54,080 nt of DNA from an uncultured Clostridia bacterium (GTDB taxonomy: Bacteria; Bacillota; Clostridia; Christensenellales; Borkfalkiaceae). The DNA is taken from the NCBI GenBank assembly GCA_947631325.1, contig CANRKX010000004.1, forward strand, positions 1 through 54,080, read 5' to 3'. A program made the position numbers and the translations under genes. Shown here piece after piece: positions 7,502 through 15,913 of this stretch (position 1 is its first letter; every line of letters starts with the position of its first letter). The notes below the pieces were generated by a model that did no database searches, had not been told where the DNA came from, and worked only from the letters and a program-made list of their open reading frames with translations.

Positions 7502-8701
7502 TTGGACAGCGCCTTTTCCGCCCTTGAAAAACTCAATAGCCGCGGAATGAAATTCGGCACCGAGGAGACGGCAAGGCTGTTAAAAGCCCTCGGCTCGCCC
7601 GAAAGCGGGCTTAAAATAGTGCACATTGCGGGCACAAACGGCAAGGGCTCGGTTGCCGAATATATCTCTCAAATACTCATCGCAGACGGCAAAAAGACGG
7701 GCGTATTCACTTCTCCCGCCGTCTACTCCCAAGAGGAACAAATCCGCGTGAACGGAGAGCCGCTGTCACCCCAATCCATAAAAAATTATATAGACAGCGT
7801 GATGAATGTCGCAAACGGCGAGACCACGTCGTTCGAGGCTTTGACGGCAGCCGCCCTCGTCGCCTTTGAAAAAGAGGGGTGCGAGTACGCCGTCATCGAG
7901 TGCGGCTTGGGCGGAAAGCTCGACGCGACCAACGCCATAAAAAATAAGGAGCTTGCGCTGATTGCTTCGATCGGCAAGGAACACACCCGATATCTCGGCG
8001 ACAGCATACAATCAATATGCGAACACAAGGCGGGGATTATATCAAATTGCCCCGCCGTCGCAAGCGCCCTTCAACCGCCCGAAGCCCTCGCGTTTTTCAA
8101 AAAGAGGGGCATATATATTGCGGACAAGCCCATAAAAATTTTGAAATCCGAACTTTCGGGGCAGCAATTTACATACGGCGGCGAGGAGTTTTCAATAAAG
8201 ATGAACGGCTTCGCCCAGCCCTATAACGCCGCTCTCGCGATTGAGGGAGCGAGGATATTAAAGGTTGGTGAGAACGCGATAAAAAACGGTCTCGCCACCG
8301 CGTTTTTGGGCGGCAGGATAGAATATATAAAAAGGGGAAAGGGCGAATATATCCTCGACGGCGGTCACAACCCGTCGGGCACGCTGCCCCTTGCAAACTT
8401 TATAAGGGAGAGCTTCGGCGGAAAAAAGACGCTCATTTACGGCTGTCTTTCCGACAAGGATATAGACGGCAACTTAAAGCCCCTTGAAGGTCTTTTTGAA
8501 GATGTAATATGCGTCCGTCCCGACAGCCCTCGGGCGATGGACGGAGATAGAATAGTAAATACTGCGAAAAAATACTTTGACCGCGTCCGCATGGCGGAAA
8601 GCCTTGAAAGGGCTCTTATATCGGCGCGCGGAAGGGTGGTCGTGAGCGGATCGTTCACACTTTTGAAGGAGGCACGGGAATGGATAGAGAAAAGGTCATA
8701 A
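7502..8701 (+). CDS. folC: Dihydrofolate/folylpolyglutamate synthase
   Basis: A 399-residue Mur-ligase-like enzyme that adds glutamate to dihydropteroate and to folates using ATP. The P-loop GTNGKGSV lies at residues 44-51. The central domain carries ECGLGGKLDATN and IGKEHTRYLG, and the C-terminal domain the ILDGGHNPSGT substrate loop. Length is slightly below the usual 420-430. The start is TTG at 7502, preceded by AAAGGGGAG; no ATG fits before the P-loop. First gene of folC-folE-folP-folBK, all on one strand with overlaps or gaps of 15 bases or less, so the group is one operon for tetrahydrofolate synthesis. Confidence 0.93.
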   Translation: MDSAFSALEKLNSRGMKFGTEETARLLKALGSPESGLKIVHIAGTNGKGSVAEYISQILIADGKKTGVFTSPAVYSQEEQIRVNGEPLSPQSIKNYIDSVMNVANGETTSFEALTAAALVAFEKEGCEYAVIECGLGGKLDATNAIKNKELALIASIGKEHTRYLGDSIQSICEHKAGIISNCPAVASALQPPEALAFFKKRGIYIADKPIKILKSELSGQQFTYGGEEFSIKMNGFAQPYNAALAIEGARILKVGENAIKNGLATAFLGGRIEYIKRGKGEYILDGGHNPSGTLPLANFIRESFGGKKTLIYGCLSDKDIDGNLKPLEGLFEDVICVRPDSPRAMDGDRIVNTAKKYFDRVRMAESLERALISARGRVVVSGSFTLLKEAREWIEKRS

Positions 8702-9225
8702 AGGCGGTCGAGGATTTGCTTGACGCCCTCGGCGAGGACAGAACGCGCGAAGGGCTGAAGGACACGCCGAGGAGGGTGGCGGACGCCTATGCCGAGCTGC
8801 TCTCGGGCGAGGGGCAGACGTGCGATAGTCACCTGTCCCGCACTTTCACGGCGGACGGCGGCGACATAGTCATAGAGAGGGATATCGCCTTTTCTTCAAC
8901 CTGCGAGCATCATCTCATGCCCTTTTTCGGCAAGATAGCCATTGCCTATATCCCCGACGGCAAGGTGGTCGGAATATCCAAGCTCGCGAGGACGGTTGAG
9001 GTGCTGTCAAAGAGATTGCAGCTTCAGGAAAGGCTCACTTCGCAGATAGCCGAGGAAATTATGCGCTGTCTTTCCCCCAAGGGCGTATTTGTGGTGTGCG
9101 AAGCCGAACACACCTGCATGACCTGCCGCGGCGTAAAAAAACCGGGGAGCAAGACGGTTACTTACGCCGTCGCGGGCGACTTCCCCGAAGATAAAAAGAG
9201 AGAGGTGTTCGCACTTCTGAAATGA
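8680..9225 (+). CDS. folE: GTP cyclohydrolase I
   Basis: A 181-residue enzyme that converts GTP to 7,8-dihydroneopterin triphosphate, the first step of folate synthesis. The zinc and active-site residues are present: CEHHLMPF with Cys75 and His78, and HTCMTCRG with Cys146. The N-terminal DTPRRVADAY block is also typical. The start overlaps the last 22 bases of folC and has its own AAGGAGG ribosome site at about 8665, so translation is coupled but independently primed. Length and motifs are ordinary for type I enzymes. Confidence 0.96.
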   Translation: MDREKVIKAVEDLLDALGEDRTREGLKDTPRRVADAYAELLSGEGQTCDSHLSRTFTADGGDIVIERDIAFSSTCEHHLMPFFGKIAIAYIPDGKVVGISKLARTVEVLSKRLQLQERLTSQIAEEIMRCLSPKGVFVVCEAEHTCMTCRGVKKPGSKTVTYAVAGDFPEDKKREVFALLK

Positions 9226-9998
9226 AGATAGGTTCCGAAATCTTTGAAAGGGGCACCTATGTAATGGCGATAATCAACCTCACCCCCGACAGCTTCTTTG
9301 CACCCAGCCGCAAGGACGAGAGCGATATCCTCTCCGCCGTCGAAAGGGCGCAAGAGGAGGGAGCGGCGATTATCGATATAGGCGCGCAATCCACCCGCCC
9401 CGGATACGTCGAGGTGAGCGCGGACGAGGAAATAGCCCGTTTTTCCCGCCCTTTAAAGTTAATAAAGCAAAATTTCGATATCCCCGTTTCGGTGGATACC
9501 TATTTTTCAAAATCCGCCCGAGCCGCTCTCGATTTGGGCGCGGACATGATAAACGATATATGGGGATTATCCCGCGATAGGGATATGGCAAGGACGGTTG
9601 CTGAGTACGGCGCCGCAGTCTGCATAATGCACAACTCGCCGACCCCCGTTATTGACCTCTGGGGCGAGGAAGAGGAGTTTTTAAAGGGGCAGATAGCTCT
9701 TGCGCTTGAAAGCGGCGTTTCGGCGGATAAGATTGTCGTGGACGGCGGCATAGGATTTGCCAAGACCAAGGAGCAGAATTTCGAGCTTTTGGAGGGATAT
9801 GAAAGGCTTTTGAAGCTGGGCTATCCCACCCTCTTGGGCTGTTCGCGCAAGTCGATGTTCGGCGGAAGGGTGGAGGACAGATTGAAACCCACCCTCGAAG
9901 CCACCCGCCTCGCCTGCGAAAAGGGCGCGCTGTTCGTGCGCGTCCACGACGTCGCCCAAAATGCCGAGGTCATACGCCGATATTACTCTTCCCTATAA
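9222..9998 (+). CDS. folP: Dihydropteroate synthase
   Basis: A 258-residue TIM-barrel enzyme that joins 6-hydroxymethyl-dihydropterin pyrophosphate to p-aminobenzoate; the family is the sulfonamide target. Conserved blocks are seen in order: MAIINLTPDSF (residues 15-25), DIGAQSTRPG, PVSVDTY, DMINDIWG, CIMHN, VVDGGIGFAKT, LLGCSRKSMF and VRVHDV. The common DIGGESTRPG is DIGAQSTRPG here. ATG 9222 overlaps the folE stop (ATGA), a standard coupling arrangement. Slightly shorter than most bacterial forms. Confidence 0.95.
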   Translation: MKIGSEIFERGTYVMAIINLTPDSFFAPSRKDESDILSAVERAQEEGAAIIDIGAQSTRPGYVEVSADEEIARFSRPLKLIKQNFDIPVSVDTYFSKSARAALDLGADMINDIWGLSRDRDMARTVAEYGAAVCIMHNSPTPVIDLWGEEEEFLKGQIALALESGVSADKIVVDGGIGFAKTKEQNFELLEGYERLLKLGYPTLLGCSRKSMFGGRVEDRLKPTLEATRLACEKGALFVRVHDVAQNAEVIRRYYSSL

Positions 9999-10013
9999 AA
10001 GTAGGAGAAAATT

Positions 10014-10811
10014 ATGGACACTGTTTTAATTCGCGGGCTGGAAGTCAGCGCCTGCCACGGCGTCCGCCCCTTTGAAAAGGTGACGCCGCAAAAGTTCATA
10101 TTCGACGTCGATATCTGTTGCGACTTTTACGCCGCCGCAGAGGACGACGACCTTTCAAAGACGGTGAATTACTCGCTCGCCTGCGACGTTATCGCCGAAT
10201 TCTGCAAGGGTCACACCTTCGATTTAATTGAAAAACTTGCATATAGTTGCGCATTTTTGCTGCTTGACAGCTTTTCTTCGGCAAACAAAGTAAAGCTATC
10301 CCTATATAAGCCCCAAGCCCCCGTCAAGCAAAAAATTTCAACCGTCGGCGTCGCCGTCGAAGTAAATAGGGAGAGGGCGTTTTTGTCCTTGGGCTCGAGC
10401 CTCGGCGATAAAAGGGCATATCTCGACGAGGGGATAAAAAAGCTCGCAAAGACGGCGGGGATAAAGGTCAAAAAAGTCTCCTCATATATGGAGACCGAGC
10501 CCTACGGCGGAGTCGCCAAAAATAAATTTTTAAACTGCGCCGCCGAGATTGAGACCTATCTCACCCCCCGAAATCTCTTGAACGAGATACACCGCATAGA
10601 GCTCGAGTGCGGGCGGGAGAGGAAGGAGCGTTGGGGCGACAGGACGCTCGATATAGATATAATCTTCTTCGGACGGCAACAAATCAGCGAAGAGGGGCTT
10701 GAAATTCCCCACCCCGAATACTTGAAGAGGGACTTCGTCTTAAAGCCATTGAAGGAGATTGCGGGCGGCTTTATCTGCCCGAATTTGAACAAAAAACTGT
10801 CCGACCTCTGA
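10014..10811 (+). CDS. folBK: Bifunctional dihydroneopterin aldolase / HPPK
   Basis: A 265-residue fusion of two consecutive folate enzymes. Residues 1-117 are dihydroneopterin aldolase (FolB: VLIRGLEVSACHGV at the start, then VNYSLACDVI and FDLIEKLAYS). Residues 121-265 are 6-hydroxymethyl-dihydropterin pyrophosphokinase (FolK: AFLSLGSSLGDK, ETEPYGGVAKNKFLN, ELECGRERKERWGDRTLDID, IPHPEYLKRDFVLKPL). Such FolBK fusions are common in Clostridia. It is the last gene of the operon, 15 bases after folP, with ribosome site AGGAG. No gene for removing the phosphates of dihydroneopterin triphosphate is nearby. Confidence 0.94.
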   Translation: MDTVLIRGLEVSACHGVRPFEKVTPQKFIFDVDICCDFYAAAEDDDLSKTVNYSLACDVIAEFCKGHTFDLIEKLAYSCAFLLLDSFSSANKVKLSLYKPQAPVKQKISTVGVAVEVNRERAFLSLGSSLGDKRAYLDEGIKKLAKTAGIKVKKVSSYMETEPYGGVAKNKFLNCAAEIETYLTPRNLLNEIHRIELECGRERKERWGDRTLDIDIIFFGRQQISEEGLEIPHPEYLKRDFVLKPLKEIAGGFICPNLNKKLSDL

Positions 10812-10891
10812 AATTTTCACTTTTTAAGCCGAAAAATGGCTGATTATACAAAAATGTTTAGTGCAATTTGCACAAAAATTTTTAAAAAATC

Positions 10892-10920
10892 TGTACAAAT
10901 TAAATATAATATGTTATAAT
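10892..10920 (+). promoter_or_regulatory. Promoter of the ppx/gppA gene
   Basis: TGTACA at 10892-10897, a 17-base spacer and perfect TATAAT at 10915-10920. Transcription should start near 10927, inside the left arm of the leader structure that follows. Confidence 0.65.
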
Positions 10921-10921
10921 T

Positions 10922-10981
10922 CCCACGGTGAAAAGTATCGGCTTTTCTAATCGGTGTGCGTGACGCACCAACCGTGGGGAG
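10922..10981 (+). promoter_or_regulatory. Structured 5' leader (three-way junction) over the ribosome site
   Basis: An outer stem pairs CCCACGGT (10922-10929) with ACCGTGGG (10970-10977). Two hairpins lie inside: GAAAAG/CTTTTC (10930-10947) and GTGCG-TGA-CGCAC (10956-10968). The right arm of the outer stem runs into GGGGAG, the ribosome site for the TTG start at 10989, so the folded state should hide it. I do not recognise it as a known riboswitch class. The folding is read by eye. Confidence 0.5.
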
Positions 10982-10988
10982 TATTATT

Positions 10989-12503
10989 TTGGAAAAGATA
11001 GGCATTATTGATTTAGGCTCGAACTCTGCAAGGCTCGTCATCGTCAATCTCTTCGCGGACGGCTATTTTATGGTCGTGGACGAGTTAAAGGAAAGCGTAC
11101 GCTTGGGTCAGGACATGGAGCGCGACGGATTTTTGAAGCCCGCGCGCGTTGCCGACACAATCAAGACGCTTAAAATGTTCAGAAAGCTGTGCGACGCAAG
11201 CGGCGTCAACCGCATTATCGCCGTGGCGACCGAGGCGGTCAGAAGGGCGAAGAACCAGCGCAGCTTCCTCGACGAAATACAGGCAAACTGCGGCATTAAA
11301 ATTCGCGTCCTCTCCGCGGAGGAGGAGGCGATTTACGTCTACCGCGGCGTCATAAATTCGATGGATATACCCAAGGGCGTCATTCTCGAAATAGGCGGCG
11401 GCTCGACGAAGATAGTCTACTACAACAGGCGGAATTTGCTTGAATACGCCACCCTGCCCTTCGGCGCGGTGACGCTTACGGGGCTGTTCTCGGGCGACGG
11501 ATTAAAGCCCGAAGAGCAAGCCGCCAAAATCGAGGAATTCTTTACCGAACAGTTAAAACAGGTGGAATGGCTGAAAGAGCTCGATTCCGAAGTGCAGATG
11601 ATAGGCGTCGGCGGGTCGTTCAGGAACCTCTTCAAGATAACCAAGATGGTGCATAAGTATCCCCTTGATACCGTGCATAATTACAGGATGCCCATCGAGG
11701 ACTTCATGCCCATATACGACATGATCAAGGTCCTCGACCTCGACAAAAAGAAGAAGATAAAGGGGCTTTCCGCCGAGCGCGCGGACATTCTTCCCGCCGC
11801 GCTTGCGGTCATAAAGTCGTTCGTAACCTATATGGGGCTGGATTCGTTTACCCTGTCGGGCTGCGGTCTGAGGGAGGGCATAATGTTCAACCAAGCCCTT
11901 CCCATGACCCTCGAAAAGCCCATTGCCGACGTCCTCAACTATTCGCTAACCACCCTCGTCAAGTACTATGACTGCGACGAAAGGCATGTGGAGCACGTCG
12001 TCAATCTGAGCATACAGCTGTTCAAACAGCTGCGCGTTCTGCATAAATTCCCCCGTCAGTATCTGAAGATATTGAAGGTTGCGGCTATGCTTCACGACTG
12101 CGGCATGAGGATAAAATATTACAACCATCAGCGGCACAGCTGGTATATGATTTTAAATTCCACCCTATACGGCGTGAGCCATAGGGAAATAGTTTTGGCG
12201 GCGTTTACGGCGTGCTGCCATAAAAAGGAGGACATAAACGCCTATGACTGGGCGAGATATCGCGACCTCGTCTCCGACGACGACCTTGAAATCGTCAAAA
12301 AACTCGGGGTTATGCTGAGGATAGCCGAGAGTCTCGACAGGTCCAATTCGGGCTCGATAAAGAGCATAAACTGCGATATATTGGGCGACTCCGTGATTAT
12401 GAAGACGGAGGTGGAGGGCGACGCCACCCTCGAGATACGCAACGCTCTGGCGGCGGGCACCGAGTTCAGGAAGTCCTTCCACAAAAATCTCGAAATATTA
12501 TAA
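10989..12503 (+). CDS. Ppx/GppA phosphatase with HD domain
   Basis: A 504-residue protein. Residues 1 to about 300 form the sugar-kinase/Hsp70-fold exopolyphosphatase/guanosine pentaphosphatase core (IDLGSNSARLVIV at 6-18, then ATEAVRRAKN and the phosphate loop LEIGGGSTKIVYY). Residues from about 320 form an HD-type helical domain with MLHDCGMRIKYYNHQRHS. This is the long Ppx layout. It hydrolyses polyphosphate or pppGpp; which one cannot be told here. I choose TTG 10989 over an in-frame GTG at 10956 because GGGGAG sits 7 bases before the TTG and the earlier codons encode unconserved sequence inside the leader hairpins. Single gene. Confidence 0.88.
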   Translation: MEKIGIIDLGSNSARLVIVNLFADGYFMVVDELKESVRLGQDMERDGFLKPARVADTIKTLKMFRKLCDASGVNRIIAVATEAVRRAKNQRSFLDEIQANCGIKIRVLSAEEEAIYVYRGVINSMDIPKGVILEIGGGSTKIVYYNRRNLLEYATLPFGAVTLTGLFSGDGLKPEEQAAKIEEFFTEQLKQVEWLKELDSEVQMIGVGGSFRNLFKITKMVHKYPLDTVHNYRMPIEDFMPIYDMIKVLDLDKKKKIKGLSAERADILPAALAVIKSFVTYMGLDSFTLSGCGLREGIMFNQALPMTLEKPIADVLNYSLTTLVKYYDCDERHVEHVVNLSIQLFKQLRVLHKFPRQYLKILKVAAMLHDCGMRIKYYNHQRHSWYMILNSTLYGVSHREIVLAAFTACCHKKEDINAYDWARYRDLVSDDDLEIVKKLGVMLRIAESLDRSNSGSIKSINCDILGDSVIMKTEVEGDATLEIRNALAAGTEFRKSFHKNLEIL

Positions 12504-12544
12504 AGATATGCCGTCCCGAGCGGACGGCATTACACTTTAAGGTC

Positions 12545-13102
12545 ATGGAATACGTGCTTGCGAGCGCCTCGCCGAGGCGCAGGGAACTTTTAAGACAGAT
12601 AGTTACGGCGTTCGAGGTGCTGCCCGCCGAGGGGGAGGAAGAGGTCAACCTTTCGCTCTTCCCCGAAAAGATGGCTTGCGCCCTCGCCGAGCATAAGTGC
12701 GACGAGGTGTTTGAAAAGAGACCCAACGCCACCGTGATAGGCTGCGACACTATCGTCGTATTCGACAAGGAGATACTCGGAAAGCCCAAAGATAGCGCCG
12801 ACGCGGAAAGGACGTTAAAGCGGCTCTCGGGCAAGACGCACCTCGTAATCACGGGCGTGTGCGTGAGAAACCGCTATATGAAGGCGGTGGACTTCGACAG
12901 GACGGAAGTCACCTTCAACACCCTCTCGGACGAGTTCATACATAACTATGTTTTAAGCGGCTCGCCCCTCGACAAGGCGGGCAGTTACGGCATACAGGAC
13001 GAGGGGATAGTTAAGCAATATTACGGAAGTTATACAAACGTCGTGGGCTTGCCCGTGACTCTTACAAGAAAACTGCTTGATAAAATCAGGGTGGACAAAT
13101 GA
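12545..13102 (+). CDS. maf: Maf-family nucleotide pyrophosphatase
   Basis: A 185-residue protein that hydrolyses dTTP/UTP or modified nucleotides to monophosphates. It has the family opening VLASASPRRRELL, the CDTIVVFDKEILGKP block, the LSGKTHLVITGVCV strand and the SPLDKAGSYGIQ loop. A 9-base hairpin without a good T run (ATGCCGTCC / GGACGGCAT, 12508-12530) lies in the short gap after ppx and may only partly terminate that transcript. The 3' end overlaps the mreB-like start by 4 bases, so both are co-translated; maf next to mreB is a common arrangement. Confidence 0.93.
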   Translation: MEYVLASASPRRRELLRQIVTAFEVLPAEGEEEVNLSLFPEKMACALAEHKCDEVFEKRPNATVIGCDTIVVFDKEILGKPKDSADAERTLKRLSGKTHLVITGVCVRNRYMKAVDFDRTEVTFNTLSDEFIHNYVLSGSPLDKAGSYGIQDEGIVKQYYGSYTNVVGLPVTLTRKLLDKIRVDK

Positions 13103-14115
13103 ACAGGATTGCAATAGATTTGGGGTCGGGAGTGACCAAAATATATCTGTCGGGTTGCGGGGTCGTGTTGACCGAAGCGACGTGCGTCGCCGTCGACGAG
13201 AGCCTGCAAGAGGGTAAGAGGAAGTACACCGTAAAGGCTTACGGTGACAAGGCGCGCGCCCTTTCGGGGCGGGCGGCGCAGTCCACGCACATCGTCAACC
13301 CCGTCGATAAGGGCGATATAGTGCACGAAAATCTCGCCGCGCTATTGCTTTCGCACTTCCTCGAAAAGATTGAAATCCCCTTCAGAAAGGCGAAGAGGAC
13401 GGAGGCGCTGTTCATCGTTCCCTGCGGCATAAAGGCGGAGACAAAGCGCAAATATCTGCATATCGCCGAGGAGTGCGGGCTGGGCGGAGTGTACTTCACT
13501 CAAACTCCCTTTGCCGCCGTTCTCGGGCACAACGTCGCCATAAACGAGAGCCAGCCCATGTTTTCGCTCGATATAGGATATTCGCTTACGAATATCGCCG
13601 CAATATCGCAGGACGGAATAATTTACGGAGTGAGCGTGGGGTTGGGAAGCGGCGCGATAGACGTTAAGCTCATGGACGACCTCGCCGAAAATTCCAACTT
13701 CAAGATAGGCGCGCTGACAGCCGAAAAACTCAAAAACACGGTGGGGAGCCTGCTTGCCGACGACAATAAAATGGCTGTCGTCGACGGGCGCGAAATCTCG
13801 TCGGGCGCACCCGCTTCGCTCGCCGTGAATTCGGGAATGATAGCCCCGATAATCTCCGCATATGCAGATAAAATAGTCGAATACGTGCAGTTCGTATTGA
13901 CAAAACTTCCCGCCGAAGTCTCTTCGGGGGTGATGAGAGGGGGGATATATCTGTCGGGCGGATTTATGATGCTCGACGGGCTTCCCGAATATATAGAAAA
14001 GAAGCTGAATATCCGCGTAAATATGCCAGAGGAGCCCCGCCTTGCCGCTGTAATGGGCGGCGGCGCGATACTCGCCGACGACGATTTATTGGAACGCTTC
14101 TGCACCACGGAATGA
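13099..14115 (+). CDS. MreB/Mbl-like actin-fold protein (divergent)
   Basis: A 338-residue protein with the actin/Hsp70 ATPase fold of MreB. Phosphate 1 loop is IDLGSGVTKIYLSG (MreB normally has DLGTANT), the ED block is MFSLDIGYSLTNIAAIS, and the adenosine loop is GGIYLSGGFMMLDGL. The order and spacing fit rod-shape proteins, which polymerise under the membrane and guide cell-wall synthesis. The motifs are clearly diverged, so it may be a specialised paralogue or a regulator rather than the main MreB. It overlaps maf by 4 bases (ATGA). Downstream mreC/mreD are absent; the gene ends at a large palindromic terminator. Confidence 0.75.
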   Translation: MNRIAIDLGSGVTKIYLSGCGVVLTEATCVAVDESLQEGKRKYTVKAYGDKARALSGRAAQSTHIVNPVDKGDIVHENLAALLLSHFLEKIEIPFRKAKRTEALFIVPCGIKAETKRKYLHIAEECGLGGVYFTQTPFAAVLGHNVAINESQPMFSLDIGYSLTNIAAISQDGIIYGVSVGLGSGAIDVKLMDDLAENSNFKIGALTAEKLKNTVGSLLADDNKMAVVDGREISSGAPASLAVNSGMIAPIISAYADKIVEYVQFVLTKLPAEVSSGVMRGGIYLSGGFMMLDGLPEYIEKKLNIRVNMPEEPRLAAVMGGGAILADDDLLERFCTTE

Positions 14116-14154
14116 AAAAAGGTGCGGGAATATGCCTTAATTAACCATAAAATT

Positions 14155-14193
14155 ACGGCGGCGGTTGCGAAAATTTTTCGCAACCGCCGCCGT
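14155..14193. terminator. Bidirectional terminator between mreB-like and dapB
   Basis: A perfect palindrome of 39 bases (ACGGCGGCGGTTGCG... pairing with ...CGCAACCGCCGCCGT, A and T tracts at the tip). It sits between convergent genes and can act for both strands. Confidence 0.85.
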
Positions 14194-14210
14194 CGCTTTA
14201 CGCTTTATCT

Positions 14211-14966
14211 TCACGTATCTTTCAGCACGTCGTCCATGCGGTAGTTCCCCGCGGGCTTGCCCGCAATCCACTTTGCCGCCCTGACCGCGCCCGCCGCAAA
14301 CACCTTTTTGCTGCGCGCCGAGTGGGTGAGGGTGATTATCTCGTCCTCGCCCGCAAACATGACCTCGTGTTCGCCGACGATATTTCCGCCGCGCACGGCG
14401 TGGATGCCGATTTCCTTTCCGCGCTTTCCGACTTGACCCTGCCTGCCGTATACGTATTGCTTTCCGCCCTCAAACGCCTCTTTCGCGCTGTCCGCAAGCA
14501 TTAAAGCGGTGCCCGAAGGCGCGTCGGCTTTAAGCTTATGGTGTCTTTCCACTATCTCAATATCGAAATTTTCGCCGAGAGCGGCTGCCGCCTCGCGCAC
14601 AAGCTTTACGAGCAGATTTACTCCCACCGAAAAGTTGGCTGTCCTGAACACCGCAACGCTCTTTGACGCCCTCTCTATCATCGCGATATCTTCCGAAGAA
14701 TATCCCGTCGAGGCGAGAACCAAGGCGGCTTTGTGCTCTTCCGCCCAAAAAATCTCGTCCTTTAAGGCGGCGGGGGAGGAGAAGTCGATTATAACGTCGC
14801 AGCTCTCCTTGACGTCGCCGAAGGACTTATATACGGGGATATCCCCGCAATTTCCGCCCGTAATATCCACGCCGAACGCCACGCGCATATCGCTTTCAAG
14901 TCCGACGGCTTCGCGCACGAACGCGCCCATCTTGCCCCAAAAGCCCAATATTCCGACAGATATCAT
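14211..14966 (-). CDS. dapB: 4-hydroxy-tetrahydrodipicolinate reductase
   Basis: A 251-residue enzyme of the lysine/diaminopimelate pathway that reduces hydroxytetrahydrodipicolinate with NAD(P)H; the same route supplies dipicolinate for spores. The nucleotide loop is VGILGFWGKMG (residues 4-14), with FW where most members have a small residue pair. The catalytic block ERHHKLKADAPSGTA (140-154) keeps His142, His143 and Lys146. The start ATG overlaps the dapA stop (4-base overlap). Last gene of asd-dapA-dapB under lysine-riboswitch control. Confidence 0.95.
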   Translation of the reverse strand: MISVGILGFWGKMGAFVREAVGLESDMRVAFGVDITGGNCGDIPVYKSFGDVKESCDVIIDFSSPAALKDEIFWAEEHKAALVLASTGYSSEDIAMIERASKSVAVFRTANFSVGVNLLVKLVREAAAALGENFDIEIVERHHKLKADAPSGTALMLADSAKEAFEGGKQYVYGRQGQVGKRGKEIGIHAVRGGNIVGEHEVMFAGEDEIITLTHSARSKKVFAAGAVRAAKWIAGKPAGNYRMDDVLKDT

Positions 14967-15850
14967 ACCCCTTTCAACCCCGCTCTCTCAATTTCCTTCA
15001 AAAGCCTTATCTTGTTTGCTTCGGACATCTCGGTGAGGGGAGGACGGGGTACGCCCGCGTTGAAGCCGAGCATGTTGTACGCCGCCTTTATGGGTATGGG
15101 GTTGACCTCGTAAAAACATGCGTCCTCGAGGGGGAGAAGGAAGTCCTGTACCTCGTTCGCCTCGTCGAGTTTGTTGGATTTAACGAGGTCGTACATTCTC
15201 TTCATGAGAGCGGGCGCAATGTTGGAAGTTACCGAAATGAGCCCCGCGCCGCCTATCGCGAGCATGGGGAGATTTAAGAAGTCCTCGCCCGAGAAGAGGT
15301 CGAGTTTTCCGCGTATGCGCCTCATCGTCTCGACCACCTGCGCCATATTTCCGCTCGCCTCCTTAATTCCCGCCATGTTGGGGATATCGGCGAGCTTCTC
15401 GCACGTCTCGGGCAAGATGTTGACCGCCGTGCGCGAGGGCACGTTATAGGCAATGACGGGCAAATTCACCGAGTCGCAGATAGCCTTGTAGTAGAGATAG
15501 AGCCCCTCTTGGGTGCACTTGTTGTAGTAGGGGGTGACAACGAGCACGCCGTCTGCGCCCAGCTTTTCGGCGCGTATTGAAGCTGCAACCGCCTTTTTGG
15601 TGTCGTTGCTGCCCGTGCCGACGATTATCTTTATCCGACCCTTGAAGTTCTTCACGGCATACTCTATGGTCTCCGTCTTTTCCTCTTCGGTCATGGTGGC
15701 AGGCTCGCCCGTGGTGCCGAGGACGACAACGGCGTCCGCGCCGCCCTCTATCTGATATTCAATCATCCTGCCGAATTCTTTTAAGTTTACCCCCTTATCG
15801 TCAAAGGGTGTGACCATTGCGGTAATAATACCTTTAAAACAACCTGTCAT
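14963..15850 (-). CDS. dapA: 4-hydroxy-tetrahydrodipicolinate synthase
   Basis: A 295-residue TIM-barrel aldolase that condenses pyruvate with aspartate semialdehyde. Key residues are all present: the Schiff-base lysine Lys163 in MAGIKEASG, Tyr135 in VIAYNVPSR with Arg140, and the Thr46-Thr47 pair in VLGTTGEPATM. Length is usual. It follows asd by 63 bases and overlaps dapB by 4 bases. Being second in the riboswitch-led operon, its level should fall when lysine is plentiful. Substrate-level control by lysine cannot be judged from sequence. Confidence 0.96.
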   Translation of the reverse strand: MTGCFKGIITAMVTPFDDKGVNLKEFGRMIEYQIEGGADAVVVLGTTGEPATMTEEEKTETIEYAVKNFKGRIKIIVGTGSNDTKKAVAASIRAEKLGADGVLVVTPYYNKCTQEGLYLYYKAICDSVNLPVIAYNVPSRTAVNILPETCEKLADIPNMAGIKEASGNMAQVVETMRRIRGKLDLFSGEDFLNLPMLAIGGAGLISVTSNIAPALMKRMYDLVKSNKLDEANEVQDFLLPLEDACFYEVNPIPIKAAYNMLGFNAGVPRPPLTEMSEANKIRLLKEIERAGLKGV

Positions 15851-15913
15851 ATAAACTCCGCGGGCGTAATTGCGCCCATATTATTTTATGTGTATGGTAC
15901 AGTAGGTGTGAAG

